Assembly: GCA_016200135.1 (NCBI GenBank)
Contig: JACQFI010000035.1
Coordinates: 1-64,000 of the forward strand
Length of the DNA: 64,000 nt
Reading direction: 5' to 3'
Source of the DNA: Planctomycetota bacterium
GTDB taxonomy: Bacteria > Planctomycetota > SZUA-567 > H5-PLA8
Shown: one piece after another, positions 25,410 through 34,413 of the stretch
Layout of the letters: every line of letters begins with the position of its first letter
How positions within the stretch are numbered: position 1 is the first letter of the stretch
Program-made: the position numbers and the translations under genes
The notes under the pieces: model-generated
Told to the model about the DNA's origin: nothing
Database searches by the model: none
Seen by the model: only the letters and a program-made list of their open reading frames with translations

Positions 25410-25523
25410 CAATGTCCGCCAAGGATCCCGGTTTACCTTTGCTTAGCATTCCTCCGGGGTATTCGTATGTCTCAAGAGAAGGATTACAGGCCGAAGAGCA
25501 GAGAAATGGAGAAGATAACAAAG

Positions 25524-26255
25524 ATGCGTGCTTACTCGAAAACGATGCTTGCGATGTTTGTCTTTGCGCTGGTTTCCGCGGCGCTGCTCAGCGCGTGCGG
25601 CGGCGGCGGCGCGGCCAAGACCGGCGATGAGAAGGGCCCGGTCACCGCGGCCGGCGACGGTTCCCTTGAGCGCATCAAGAAGGCGGGCGTGCTGAGGTGG
25701 GGCGCGGACGCCAGCGGCGGCGCGCCGTTCGCCTATAAGGACCCCAACAACCCGGACAAGATCATCGGGTTCGAGGTCGAGATCATGGACAAGGTCGCGG
25801 AACACATGGGGGTCAAGCCCGAGATGGTGCAGGGCGACAAGGACAAGTACAAGACGCTCGACGACCTGAAGGGCAAGAAGATCGGCACGCTCGAGAACGC
25901 GGAGTCGAACAACGTTTTGGTAAAGGCCGGGTTCAACAAGGACGACATCCTGATCCATCCGGACTCGCTGACGCCTTACTCCGATCTCGAGATCAAGCGC
26001 ACCGACGCGGTTCTTCAGGAGGCGATGATCGCGGACTTCTATGCCGGCAAGAACGCCAAACTCTACAACGTTCCCGCGACCTTCAGCCCTGGCAAGTACG
26101 CGGTGGCACTCAAGCCGGAGGACCAGACGCTGCTCAAGGAAGTCGACCGCGTCCTGAACCTGATGAAGCAGAACGGCGAACTGGCCGCGATCTACAAGAA
26201 GTGGAACCTCTGGAACGAGAAGCAGAAGGGCGTAGGCATGCAGGAAAAGAAGTGA
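25524..26255 (+). CDS. Amino acid ABC transporter substrate-binding lipoprotein, internally shortened
   Basis: The 243-residue protein has a lipoprotein signal with lipobox LLSAC (Cys25), then the SBP_bac_3 N-lobe start ERIKKAGVLRWG and IGFEVEIMDKVAEHMGVKPEMVQG. The sequence then jumps straight to the later DDLKGKKIGTLENAESNN segment, so about 50-60 residues seem missing. These normally include the T-x-x-R loop whose Arg binds the amino acid carboxylate. The C-terminal lobe ends normally with LAAIYKKWNLWN. In-frame starts exist at 25467, 25506 and 25524; the last gives the cleanest signal peptide. The protein may not bind ligand normally. Confidence 0.8.
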   Translation: MRAYSKTMLAMFVFALVSAALLSACGGGGAAKTGDEKGPVTAAGDGSLERIKKAGVLRWGADASGGAPFAYKDPNNPDKIIGFEVEIMDKVAEHMGVKPEMVQGDKDKYKTLDDLKGKKIGTLENAESNNVLVKAGFNKDDILIHPDSLTPYSDLEIKRTDAVLQEAMIADFYAGKNAKLYNVPATFSPGKYAVALKPEDQTLLKEVDRVLNLMKQNGELAAIYKKWNLWNEKQKGVGMQEKK

Positions 26256-26287
26256 GCGCCTGAACGGGGAGCCAAGCCTTATCCACC

Positions 26288-27004
26288 ATGGAAGCTTTTG
26301 GAAAATACCTGACGGAACAGATTTTCATCTGGGATCTGTTGCGTGCTTCCAAATATCCGCTGATCTTGACCGCGTTGAGCATGCCCATCGCCGTCTGCTT
26401 CGGCATGGTGCTGGCCTTGATGCGCATGTCCCGATTCAAGGTCATCTCGTGGGCGGCCGCGGGCTACATTGAAGTCATGCGCGGCACGCCGCTGCTTGTG
26501 CAGATGTTCCTCGTATACTATTCGCTGCCCACTTTAGGCCGCATGCTGGACACCGACTGGCTGACGCTGAACAACTTCACGGCAAGCGTCGTCTGCCTGA
26601 GCGCGAATTATGCGGCATACGAGGCCGAGATCCATCGCGCGGGGCTGGAAGCCGTGGATCGCGGCCAGCGCGAGGCCGCGCTGAGCATCGGGATGAGCGA
26701 GCGGCAGTCCTTTCTGCTCGTGGTTCTGCCGCAGGCCTTCCGGATCGTGCTTCCGCCCATCATCAACGACCTGATCGCGATGCTGAAGGACAGTTGTCTG
26801 GCCAGCGTCTTGGGCGTGCCGGAACTCCTCACGACGGCCGCGGGCATCGGCAAGGCGCGGCTCAATCTGGAAGAGATGTACGTCGCGGCCTCGATCCTTT
26901 ACATGCTCATGTCCCTGGCCTGCTACGCATTCGGAAAGTGGATCGAGAAAAAGCTCAAGGCAAGCGGAACGCCCGAACTGAATCTCGAACAGGCGAGGCA
27001 TTAA
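26288..27004 (+). CDS. Polar amino acid ABC transporter permease (HisM family)
   Basis: The 238-residue permease has about five membrane segments, the YIEVMRGTPLLVQMFLVYY signature of polar amino acid permeases, and the EAA loop REAALSIGMSERQSFLLVVLPQAFRI that docks on the ATPase. It follows the binding-protein gene by 32 nt and precedes the ATPase gene by 3 nt. One permease per operon implies a homodimeric channel. Confidence 0.9.
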   Translation: MEAFGKYLTEQIFIWDLLRASKYPLILTALSMPIAVCFGMVLALMRMSRFKVISWAAAGYIEVMRGTPLLVQMFLVYYSLPTLGRMLDTDWLTLNNFTASVVCLSANYAAYEAEIHRAGLEAVDRGQREAALSIGMSERQSFLLVVLPQAFRIVLPPIINDLIAMLKDSCLASVLGVPELLTTAAGIGKARLNLEEMYVAASILYMLMSLACYAFGKWIEKKLKASGTPELNLEQARH

Positions 27005-27007
27005 ACG

Positions 27008-27832
27008 ATGCCTGACGAAGCGCCGGCCAAAATCCCCACCGCCAAGCTGCCCACGGAGGGCAACGGCAACGGGATCGTGCTGCTTGAGGTCCAGGGCCTC
27101 AAGAAGTCGTTCGGCCCCAAGCAGGTCCTGCGCGGGGTGGACCTGTCCGTCACGCGCGGCGAGGTCGTGACGATCCTGGGCCCGAACGGCTGCGGGAAGT
27201 CGACCTTTCTGCGCTGCCTCAATCTGCTCGAACAGTACCAGGATGGCGTCGTAAAGCTTAAAGGCGAGGTCGTCAGCCGGGGGCGGCCCGAGGGCTATCA
27301 TTCCTCGCGAGTGGAGTGCGCGGAAGCGGAACATCTTCGCCGGCGTGTGGGCATGGTCTTCCAGCGCTTCAACCTGTTTCCCCACATGACGGTGCTCAAG
27401 AATGTCATGCTCGGCCCGCGGCAGGTGCTGGGAAAATCGCCACAGGATGCCTACGCGATCGCCGAGCGCATGCTCAATAAGGTGGGCCTCTGGGAGAAGC
27501 ACCCCTGCGATCCGCTGACACTCTCGGGTGGACAACAGCAGCGCGTGGCCATTGCGCGCGCCCTGTCCATGAATCCCGACGTGATGCTCTTCGACGAGGC
27601 CACGTCCGCGCTGGACCCGGTGATGACCCAGGAGGTCTTCCGTGTCGTCCGCGAACTGGCTGCGGAGGGCATGACCATGCTCCTGGTGACCCACGACATG
27701 GACTTCGCGCGCGACATTTCCGACCGGACCGTATTCATGGAAGGTGGTATCGTGGCAGCCGTAGGGACGCCGGAATACATCTTTGACCAAAGACCGGTCC
27801 CCGGCATCCAGAAGTTCCTTCAGCGGGGCTAG
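27008..27832 (+). CDS. Polar amino acid ABC transporter ATP-binding protein (GlnQ family)
   Basis: The 274-residue ATPase has Walker A LGPNGCGKST, Q-loop MVFQRFNLFPHMT, signature LSGGQQQRVAIARAL, Walker B VMLFDEATSALDP and H-loop LVTHDMDFA. The FNLFPHMTVL segment is diagnostic of the GlnQ/HisP group. The first 24 residues are a low-complexity extension rich in Pro, Lys and Gly. An insertion near residues 85-105 (SRGRPEGYHSSRVECAEAEH) precedes the Q-loop; HisP-like ATPases have a similar insertion there. Confidence 0.92.
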   Translation: MPDEAPAKIPTAKLPTEGNGNGIVLLEVQGLKKSFGPKQVLRGVDLSVTRGEVVTILGPNGCGKSTFLRCLNLLEQYQDGVVKLKGEVVSRGRPEGYHSSRVECAEAEHLRRRVGMVFQRFNLFPHMTVLKNVMLGPRQVLGKSPQDAYAIAERMLNKVGLWEKHPCDPLTLSGGQQQRVAIARALSMNPDVMLFDEATSALDPVMTQEVFRVVRELAAEGMTMLLVTHDMDFARDISDRTVFMEGGIVAAVGTPEYIFDQRPVPGIQKFLQRG

Positions 27833-27847
27833 GGAATTTCCGATGCC

Positions 27848-27876
27848 TTGACAAGGTGATAAACGAACGATAATTA
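27848..27876 (+). promoter_or_regulatory. Predicted promoter of the FHA gene
   Basis: A consensus -35 TTGACA (27848-27853), a 17-bp spacer and TAATTA (27871-27876) lie 55 nt before the FHA gene. GATAAT at a 15-bp spacing is an alternative -10. The -35 lies inside a small palindrome, CCTTG-A-CAAGG. Confidence 0.6.
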
Positions 27877-27930
27877 CATGTTTGGGCGGTCCTGATACGA
27901 AGTTCATGTGGGGCTCAGGAGCACTATGGG

Positions 27931-28533
27931 ATGGCAACCTTAATTGTAATCTTCGGTGGCAAGGAAGAGCGGACCTACACGCTCGATAGGCCCCGAATGG
28001 TCGTGGGTCGCGAACCGCAGTGCGAGATCGCGATCGATAACCTGGGTATCTCCCGCCAGCATTGCGCCTTGGTCAGCAAAGGCGATGCGTTCGTGGTGCA
28101 GGACCTCGGCTCGGCCAACGGGACCTTTGTCAACGGGAAGAAGATCGTCGAACATTTCCTCAACGATGGCGACGAGATCTTCCTGGGTAAATACGTCCTC
28201 AAGTTCAAGAATGAGACTCAGACTCAGACCGAGGCGCCGCGCGACTCCAGCGTGGTCCCGGATACGCTGAATACCTTCGTGATGGACGGCGCGAAGATAC
28301 AGGAGCAGCTTACCAAGATGCGCGCGCAGTCGGGCGGAAGCGCGCCCGGGCAAGCGCCCGCGATGCCCGCCGCCAGCGCCACGGCCAAGGATTATGCCAA
28401 GGCCATGGATGTTCCGAAGGCTCCCGATAACTCGGGCACCTTAAAGACGGTCCTGATTGTCGGCGGCGTCTTAGTCGCGCTGCTGCTTATCGCAGTCGTC
28501 GTGCTGCTTGTGGTGGTCATGAAGCGCAGTTGA
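27931..28533 (+). CDS. FHA-domain protein with C-terminal membrane anchor
   Basis: Residues 1-95 form a forkhead-associated domain with the phosphothreonine-binding signature MVVGREPQCEIAI, SRQHCALV and DLGSANGTFVNG. A linker of about 75 residues rich in Ala, Pro and Gln follows. A single C-terminal membrane helix (about residues 173-196, TVLIVGGVLVALLLIAVVVL) ends in MKRS, giving a tail-anchored topology with the FHA domain in the cytoplasm. FHA domains read phosphothreonine made by Ser/Thr kinases. The nearest kinase begins 400 nt downstream, so this is a plausible adaptor for the signalling island. Confidence 0.9.
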   Translation: MATLIVIFGGKEERTYTLDRPRMVVGREPQCEIAIDNLGISRQHCALVSKGDAFVVQDLGSANGTFVNGKKIVEHFLNDGDEIFLGKYVLKFKNETQTQTEAPRDSSVVPDTLNTFVMDGAKIQEQLTKMRAQSGGSAPGQAPAMPAASATAKDYAKAMDVPKAPDNSGTLKTVLIVGGVLVALLLIAVVVLLVVVMKRS

Positions 28534-28930
28534 GGCGTCAGCGGCCATTTCCTCACGCTCTTCTGCGCTCTCGCCGGACGAATGTACGTGCCCTTCGCCT
28601 TTCCAGCATTTTTTATGCAAGCTGAGCTGATCTATAGAGTTCTGAAGAAATATGGTACCCTTTGAAAGCTCACTATTTGAACGAAGTGCATGAAATTTTC
28701 GACGCCCCTTGTTTTTTGCGATGAAGTTCTTGTAACAGGAAATCAAGTCAGCGGTTATGGAACATTGTCAAGTCGGTACATAGACCCTTGGATTGGCAGC
28801 AGAATGACCCGAGCTACGTCTCTCAAGGGGACACACAAGAGCTTTACGAACCTGGCGAGTTGTTTTTGTGTAACTCCCAGTTAACTTTAGGCTTGTGGTC
28901 TCGAAATCGCGCTGAAGGTCGGAGCGTTGC
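28534..28930. other. 397-nt intergenic region
   Basis: This gap between the FHA gene and the kinase is clearly AT-richer than its neighbours. It contains small frames without ribosome sites and several T-rich stretches. I could not identify a convincing promoter, terminator or RNA fold. Its base composition suggests regulatory sequence for the kinase gene or a recent insertion. Confidence 0.4.
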
Positions 28931-31627
28931 ATGGCCGAAGAAGAAGAACTCAGTTTCGGCAAGCTGGCCATGGAACGGGGCTATTGCACGAAGCAGCAGT
29001 TGGACGACGCGCTTTATACGCTCCAGGAAGTCAACAAGCTGGGGCTGAGCGAAAAGCTCGGCAATATCCTGGTCAAGAAGAAGTACATGACCCAGGCCCA
29101 GATCAAAGAGATCCTCAAACTTCAGGGCCAGAAGACCAAGATCAAGATCGCCGGGTACGAGATCATCGAGAAGGTCGGCGTCGGCGGGATGGGCGCGGTC
29201 TTCAAGGCGCGGCAAGTCTCGCTGGACCGCATCGTCGCGCTCAAGATCCTCTCGCCGAAGCTCGCGGCGGACAAATCCTTCTGCGAACGCTTTATCAAAG
29301 AAGCGCGCGCGGTCGCCAAGCTGAGCCACCCCAACATCATCGTCGGCATCGACGTCGGCCAGCACGACAAGTACTTCTACTTCGCGATGTAGTACGTCGA
29401 GGGCGAGACCGCGTTGCGGATCCTGCGCGACAGCGGGCCGTTCAGCGAGGAGAAGGCGCTCAAGATCGCGCTGCAGATCGCGCACGCGCTGGACCATGCG
29501 CACAAGCACAACCTCATCCATCGCGACATCAAGCCGGACAACATCATGGTCACGCCGCGCGACGAGGCCAAGCTGTGCGACCTGGGCCTGGCGAAGGTGA
29601 CCGACTCCGACGCCTCGCAGACGCGCTCGAGCGTGGCGGTCGGCACGCCGCACTACATCGCGCCCGAGCAGGCGCGGGGTGAGAGCGGCGTCGGCATTAC
29701 CGCCGATATCTACGCGCTCGGCGCGACGCTCTATCACATGACCACCGGCGCGACCCTCTTCCAGGGCGATAGCTCGCGCGACATCATGGCCCAGCACCTC
29801 ACCGACGAAGCGCCCAACGCGCGCAAGTTGCGGGCCGAACTGAGCGAGCCCTTCGCGCGCATGCTGGAGAAGATGCTCGCGAAGGCGCCCAAGGAACGTT
29901 ACCAGACGCCCGCGGAACTTGCGGAGGACATCGAGCGCGTCCTGGAGAAGAAGCCCATCAAGAGCGCGCTGCCGCCCATCGCCAAGTGCAGCATGGAGCG
30001 GACGAAGGCCGGGCGCAAGGACGCCACCACCGGCCCGCGCGCGCCCATCGAGCGCAGCACGACGGGGCCGCGTTCGCCGATCGACCGTCCCGAGCCCGAT
30101 ACGGGTCCCAAGAAGGCCGTGAGCAGCGGCCGGCCGCTCATCGTCGTAGCCGCCGTCGCGGTGCTTGCGCTGGGGGTGGGCGTCGGCTTGGCGGTTTCCG
30201 GGCACGGCACGACTCCGCCGCCCGCGCAGCCGGTGGCCAAGGCGCCGCCCAAGGCCTCGCAGTCTTCCGAGACGCCGCCGGCGACGGTCGTTTCCGATAA
30301 AAAGATCGAGACGCCGCTGCCCGAGGCGCTCGCGCCGGCCAAGCTGGAACCGGCGCCGCTCGAGAAGTCCGGCTGGGAGCCTTTGGATAAAGCCCGGCAG
30401 GCGCGGCACGACAAGCCCACGGAATTCAACACGCTGCTGGAACTCTACGACGCCGCGGAGAAGGGCGCCGCGCCGGCCCTGATCCCGAAGATCCGCAGCG
30501 AGAAGGCGGAAGTGGAACGCGCCATGGTCCAGAGTTTTCGCGTGTACCTGACCAACCGGACGCGCGAGGCCGACCGCAAGATGGAACAGAAGAACTACGG
30601 CGCGGCGCTTGGCATGTTCATCGATGGCGATTTCCCGGCCGCGGTAATGTCCGAGTTCACCAAGGCGGAACTGGGCAAGGTCCGCGCGGAATTCGAGAAC
30701 CGCGTGGCCGATATATTTAACAAAACCGACAAACAGGATCTGACCAAGGAGCTTCAAGCCGCGGGCAACGACTCGGGCAAACTCACGGCTTTAAAAGAAA
30801 AAATCAAGAGCTTGGAAGCCGTCTGGAGCAATTACAAGCCGGCCCAGGACTTCCTGCGAAGCACGGATCAGCGCGCCGACCAGATCCTGAAGCAAGTCGC
30901 GGGCGCGGCCGACCGCGCGGCCGACATGGCCTACCAGATAGCCGTGGATGCCGCCAACCATGCCGCGCGCCGCGACGATCTGCCGGGTGCGCTTAAGAAA
31001 CTTGAAGAGGCCGGCGGAAACCAGGCCCTGATGGGCAAGTACGGAGCCCAGGTCGCGGCTTTCAAAGCCGATCTGGCGGCCGTCGAGGAACTCTACCAGA
31101 AGGCCGGGGAAGCGGTCGCGGCCAAAGTGGGTACGCCGGAGCCCGTGGAAGTCTGGGTGGACGGGAGCAAGATCGCAGGCCCAGTGATTAGCAAGGGCGG
31201 GAGCGCCCAGGGTCCGGCGGTGATCATTAAAGACGGCGCGGGCCAGCCGCAGTCGGTCCCGTATGCGAAACTCGACCCCGGCGACGCGCTGCACTGGGCC
31301 CAAATCAAGACCGACACTCCGCAGGGCCGATACCTGACCGGCGCGACCCGGTTCTGGAAAGGCAGCTACGCCAAGAGCATCGAGATGCTCAAACCCCTGA
31401 AAGCGCAAAAGCCCATCGGCGATAAGGCCGAGTACTACCTGGCGATCATGGAAAACCGCGCGGGACAGATTCTGGACGCCATCAATGCCATCGGGCGCGA
31501 ATTGCACGACCAGAAGCTGCCGCCTGAAAAAGAGACCGAGAAGCGCCAGCAGCTTCAGCGCTGGATCGACAAACTGACCAAAGACTATGCGTTGACGGAG
31601 GCGTACCATGCGCGAACCGGCCGGTAA
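28931..31627 (+). pseudogene. Ser/Thr kinase gene interrupted by an in-frame amber codon
   Basis: The frame encodes a kinase of about 898 residues but has a TAG at 29390-29392. Before it are an N-terminal domain (residues about 8-70, KLAMERGYCTKQQLDDAL and ILVKKKYMTQAQIKEIL) and the kinase N-lobe (GVGGMGAVFKA, VALKIL). After it, in the same frame, come the C-lobe (HRDIKPDNIMV, CDLGLAK, YIAPEQARG), a Pro/Ala linker, a membrane helix near residue 410 and a long coiled-coil/TPR-like C-terminal region. Homologous kinases have Glu in the hinge at the TAG (FAM-E-YVEG), so one G-to-T change explains it. The result would be a truncated 153-residue product unless the codon is suppressed. TAG is an ordinary stop in nearby genes. 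GGAG precedes the start. Confidence 0.8.
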
Positions 31628-32837
31628 ACGTGCCCGCGCCTGCAAGCGCGCCCTCCTGCCGGTGCTGGCCTTGGCCGCAGCCTGCGCGGCTCCGCGGATG
31701 CTGCAGGCCGAAGAGTTCGATCCGGCCAAAGTGCCATGGGACCAGATCGAGGCGTGGGCGGCGGGCAAGTCCGAGCAGAATCCCTTCAAGCCTGGGGCCG
31801 CGGCGCAGCCCCAACCCACACCGCCGCAGCCGCAACCGGCAAAGACCCAGCCGCCGCCCGATCCGCCCAAGAAGACGGATCCCGAGCCGCCGCCGAAGTC
31901 CGATTGGACGCCCCGCCCGGGCGCGCGCCGTCCAGAGCCGGCGTCCATTCAACAGTTTAAGCAGAAGGCGACGCTCCAGTTGGACGACGACGTCAAAGAC
32001 GCCAACCGCAAGAAGGACTTGCGGCAGCTTTACGATCTTTACTTTCGCCACGACCAGTACGACATGGCCATGCAGGTGCTGGTTCAGATTGCGCAGGACC
32101 CCAAGCGCTTTCCAGGCGAACATTCGGGCCCCTGGCTTGCCGAGAAATACTGGCAGTCGGGCATCCTGACTCGGCCGCGCGCGCCCCAGCCCGCGTTGGA
32201 TAAGATGTTCCAGGATTGGGACCAGAAGATCCCGCACAACGATAAGGATCAGGGCTGGATCACTTGGTACAACGCCTCCAAAGAATACTTCGCCAACTCC
32301 GCCAAGGTCCTGAATCAGGTTCAGGATTTGGACCTGAAAGGCGACGTGGACCCGAACGCGCTCTGGCAAATTTGCGAGATGTACCAGCAGGGACGTCCAG
32401 CTTCGACCTTCCGCTACGTCATCGATCTGTACAAGCTCCGCGACTGGTACGGCGACGCGTTTGCGCAGGCCCAGAACGGCGAGGTCCAGTGGCGGCTGTT
32501 CGACCACCTGTATAGCTGGCTGCGCATGCACGAACTGGCCTCCGAAGAGGCCAAATACCTGATCGAGCACTATCCGCAGCACTGGAGCGTGAAGAGCGGG
32601 GATGCGTACTGGGGCCGGGCGGAAGCGCTGCTCAACATGGGCTACGCGCTGCCGCGCGGCGTGAAGGCGTACGAGCTCTGGGAAGAGGCGCGCAAGGTCT
32701 ACCTCTTTATCCAGAACCGCTTCCCGCAACTGCAATACGTGAAGGATATCAAGAAGCCGCCGGATCCGAACGCGAACAAGTCCGAGATCCAGTTGCGCAT
32801 CGAAGACCTTAACAACCGCCTGCGCAGCCAGAAGTGA
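31608..32837 (+). CDS. Exported protein co-encoded with the kinase
   Basis: The 409-residue protein has an N-terminal signal peptide (basic RAGKRARACKR-type start, then ALLPVLALAAACAA) with a likely cleavage near ALA or MLQA. A proline-rich linker (residues about 60-110) follows, then a helical domain with several TPR-like helices (LYDLYFRHDQYDMAMQVLVQIAQD, LFDHLYSWLRMHELASEEAKYLIEHYP). It overlaps the end of the kinase gene by 20 nt, so the two are translationally linked. It may act outside the membrane together with the kinase's extracytoplasmic region. No catalytic motif is visible. Confidence 0.6.
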   Translation: MREPAGKRARACKRALLPVLALAAACAAPRMLQAEEFDPAKVPWDQIEAWAAGKSEQNPFKPGAAAQPQPTPPQPQPAKTQPPPDPPKKTDPEPPPKSDWTPRPGARRPEPASIQQFKQKATLQLDDDVKDANRKKDLRQLYDLYFRHDQYDMAMQVLVQIAQDPKRFPGEHSGPWLAEKYWQSGILTRPRAPQPALDKMFQDWDQKIPHNDKDQGWITWYNASKEYFANSAKVLNQVQDLDLKGDVDPNALWQICEMYQQGRPASTFRYVIDLYKLRDWYGDAFAQAQNGEVQWRLFDHLYSWLRMHELASEEAKYLIEHYPQHWSVKSGDAYWGRAEALLNMGYALPRGVKAYELWEEARKVYLFIQNRFPQLQYVKDIKKPPDPNANKSEIQLRIEDLNNRLRSQK

Positions 32838-32849
32838 ATACGGCTGCGC

Positions 32850-34286
32850 TCAGCGCTGCGTCTGCAGCCCGAAATACGAACGTTCCTTGATCATCTGTGC
32901 CGCGCACTCGGGCACATACCGTTCCCATTCCGGATTGCCCTCTTGGATCATGCGCAGCACGTCCGCGGGCAGGACGTGCAGGTCGCGCGTCTCCGACGGC
33001 GCGATGCTCTCGATGAAACCGTTCTCGAGCAGATGCGCGTACAGGTGGCGCAAGTGCGGCGCCACCACCAGATTCTCCGCCGTACGGAGTTCGCCGGTCT
33101 CATCGGCCAGGGTGGGGTAGGTGAAGATCTTGACCGGGCTCTTGAACAGCCTGCCGAGGGCTTCGAGAATCCCGCCTTCCAGGTCCTGGTAATACTTCTC
33201 CTCGAAGAGTTCCTGGAGCGTGGGGACGCCGATGACCATGCCCAGGAAATTCGCGGTATAGCGGCGCAGGAAGCCGGTCACCTTATAGTAGCTTGAGAAA
33301 CTGGAGATCATGACCGCCTGGCCGAGCGCGCCCAGAATATCCACGCGCGCAAGAAAGTCGCGGTGGTCGATGCCGTTCTCGCACATCAGATTATGCAGCG
33401 TCATTTCCATGAGGACCAGGGGCGCCTGGTCTTTCAGCGCCGGCTGGGCGGCCATCATTTCTTTGGAGCGCTGGAGCATGTCCAGGCCCACGCGCGTGAC
33501 GGGCCGGAAGTTGCCGCGTTCCATCAGCACGGGCTTCTTGTAGAGGGCTTCCGAGGCCTGGACGACTTGGCCGTTGGCCAGAAAGAGGGCCGCTTCCGAG
33601 AGGCCCTGCGAGACCAGTTGCAGGCTCATCAGCCGGTTGTCGGTGTGCTGGAAGGCCGCGCCGGAGAACTTGATCATGTCCACTTCGATGCGGTCGCGGC
33701 TGAGCTCGTCCACGAGGGAAGCCAGGAGGACTTCCGGCTCGTGGGAATGCCGGAACGCGCTGAAGATCAGGTTCACGCCGATCACACCGAGCGCGTCCTG
33801 CTCGCGCGGGTTGTCGCGGTCGAACAGGCGCACATGAATGATGATCTCGGAAGGCGCTTCGCGCGGCCGGGCCTGGAAGCGAATGCCCAGCCACCCCTGG
33901 CCTTCCTCGTGGCGGGTGTAGCTGCGCGCCGCAATGGTGTTGGCGAAGGCGAAGAACGTGGTCCGCTCGCCGCGCGCGGCGTCCAGGCGCTCGACGAGCT
34001 GGCGGTACTCGAAATCGAGCATGGCTTCCAGGCGCTGGCGCGTCACGTAGCGGTCGGCCTTGCCGTACAGCGAATCGCTGATGGCCATGTCGTAGGCGGA
34101 GATCGTCTTGGCGATCGTCCCGGATGCGCCGCCCACGTGAAAGAAGCGCCGCGCCACTTCCTGCCCCGCGCCGATCTCGGCGAAGGTCCCGTACATCCGC
34201 GAATCCACGTTGATGCTGAATGCCTTCTCGTCGGTAGTCATGTCCGGATGGACGGGCTTGGGACCGCTGATTCCAGGATCGGGCAT
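32850..34286 (-). CDS. Conserved protein of unknown function
   Basis: The 478-residue protein has FSINVDSRMYGTFAEIGAGQEVARRFFHVGGASGTIAKTISAYDM near its N-terminus, and later VRPVTRVG-like and EALYKKPVLMERGNFRPVT segments. I recall this family as widespread and highly conserved but uncharacterised, and often given misleading names in databases. It is soluble, with no signal peptide or membrane helix. The start at 34286 has GGAGG upstream; the family core begins near the ATG at 34241. It is convergent with the secreted-protein gene and lies inside the signalling island. I do not assign a function. Confidence 0.6.
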   Translation of the reverse strand: MPDPGISGPKPVHPDMTTDEKAFSINVDSRMYGTFAEIGAGQEVARRFFHVGGASGTIAKTISAYDMAISDSLYGKADRYVTRQRLEAMLDFEYRQLVERLDAARGERTTFFAFANTIAARSYTRHEEGQGWLGIRFQARPREAPSEIIIHVRLFDRDNPREQDALGVIGVNLIFSAFRHSHEPEVLLASLVDELSRDRIEVDMIKFSGAAFQHTDNRLMSLQLVSQGLSEAALFLANGQVVQASEALYKKPVLMERGNFRPVTRVGLDMLQRSKEMMAAQPALKDQAPLVLMEMTLHNLMCENGIDHRDFLARVDILGALGQAVMISSFSSYYKVTGFLRRYTANFLGMVIGVPTLQELFEEKYYQDLEGGILEALGRLFKSPVKIFTYPTLADETGELRTAENLVVAPHLRHLYAHLLENGFIESIAPSETRDLHVLPADVLRMIQEGNPEWERYVPECAAQMIKERSYFGLQTQR

Positions 34287-34413
34287 GGCTCCGTATCTCC
34301 CTCCAAGAGATTTTCGGACGAGATGGATCGCAGATCGAGCGGACCAACTAAACTTCTATACAAACGTAGCTGCCGTTCCATCGACATCCGCAGATGCGCG
34401 GACGGGCCTGGCT

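Noticed and set aside
29390..29392. Genome-wide reassignment of TAG to an amino acid
   Set aside because: The STAS, sirB, frr, preA and other genes end normally at TAG, so the codon is used as a stop in this genome. Local suppression is still possible.
28844..30757. Very long minus-strand frame opposite the kinase gene
   Set aside because: GC-rich genes leave the opposite frame open. The protein is Arg/His/Leu-rich, without domains, and codon-position GC favours the plus-strand gene.
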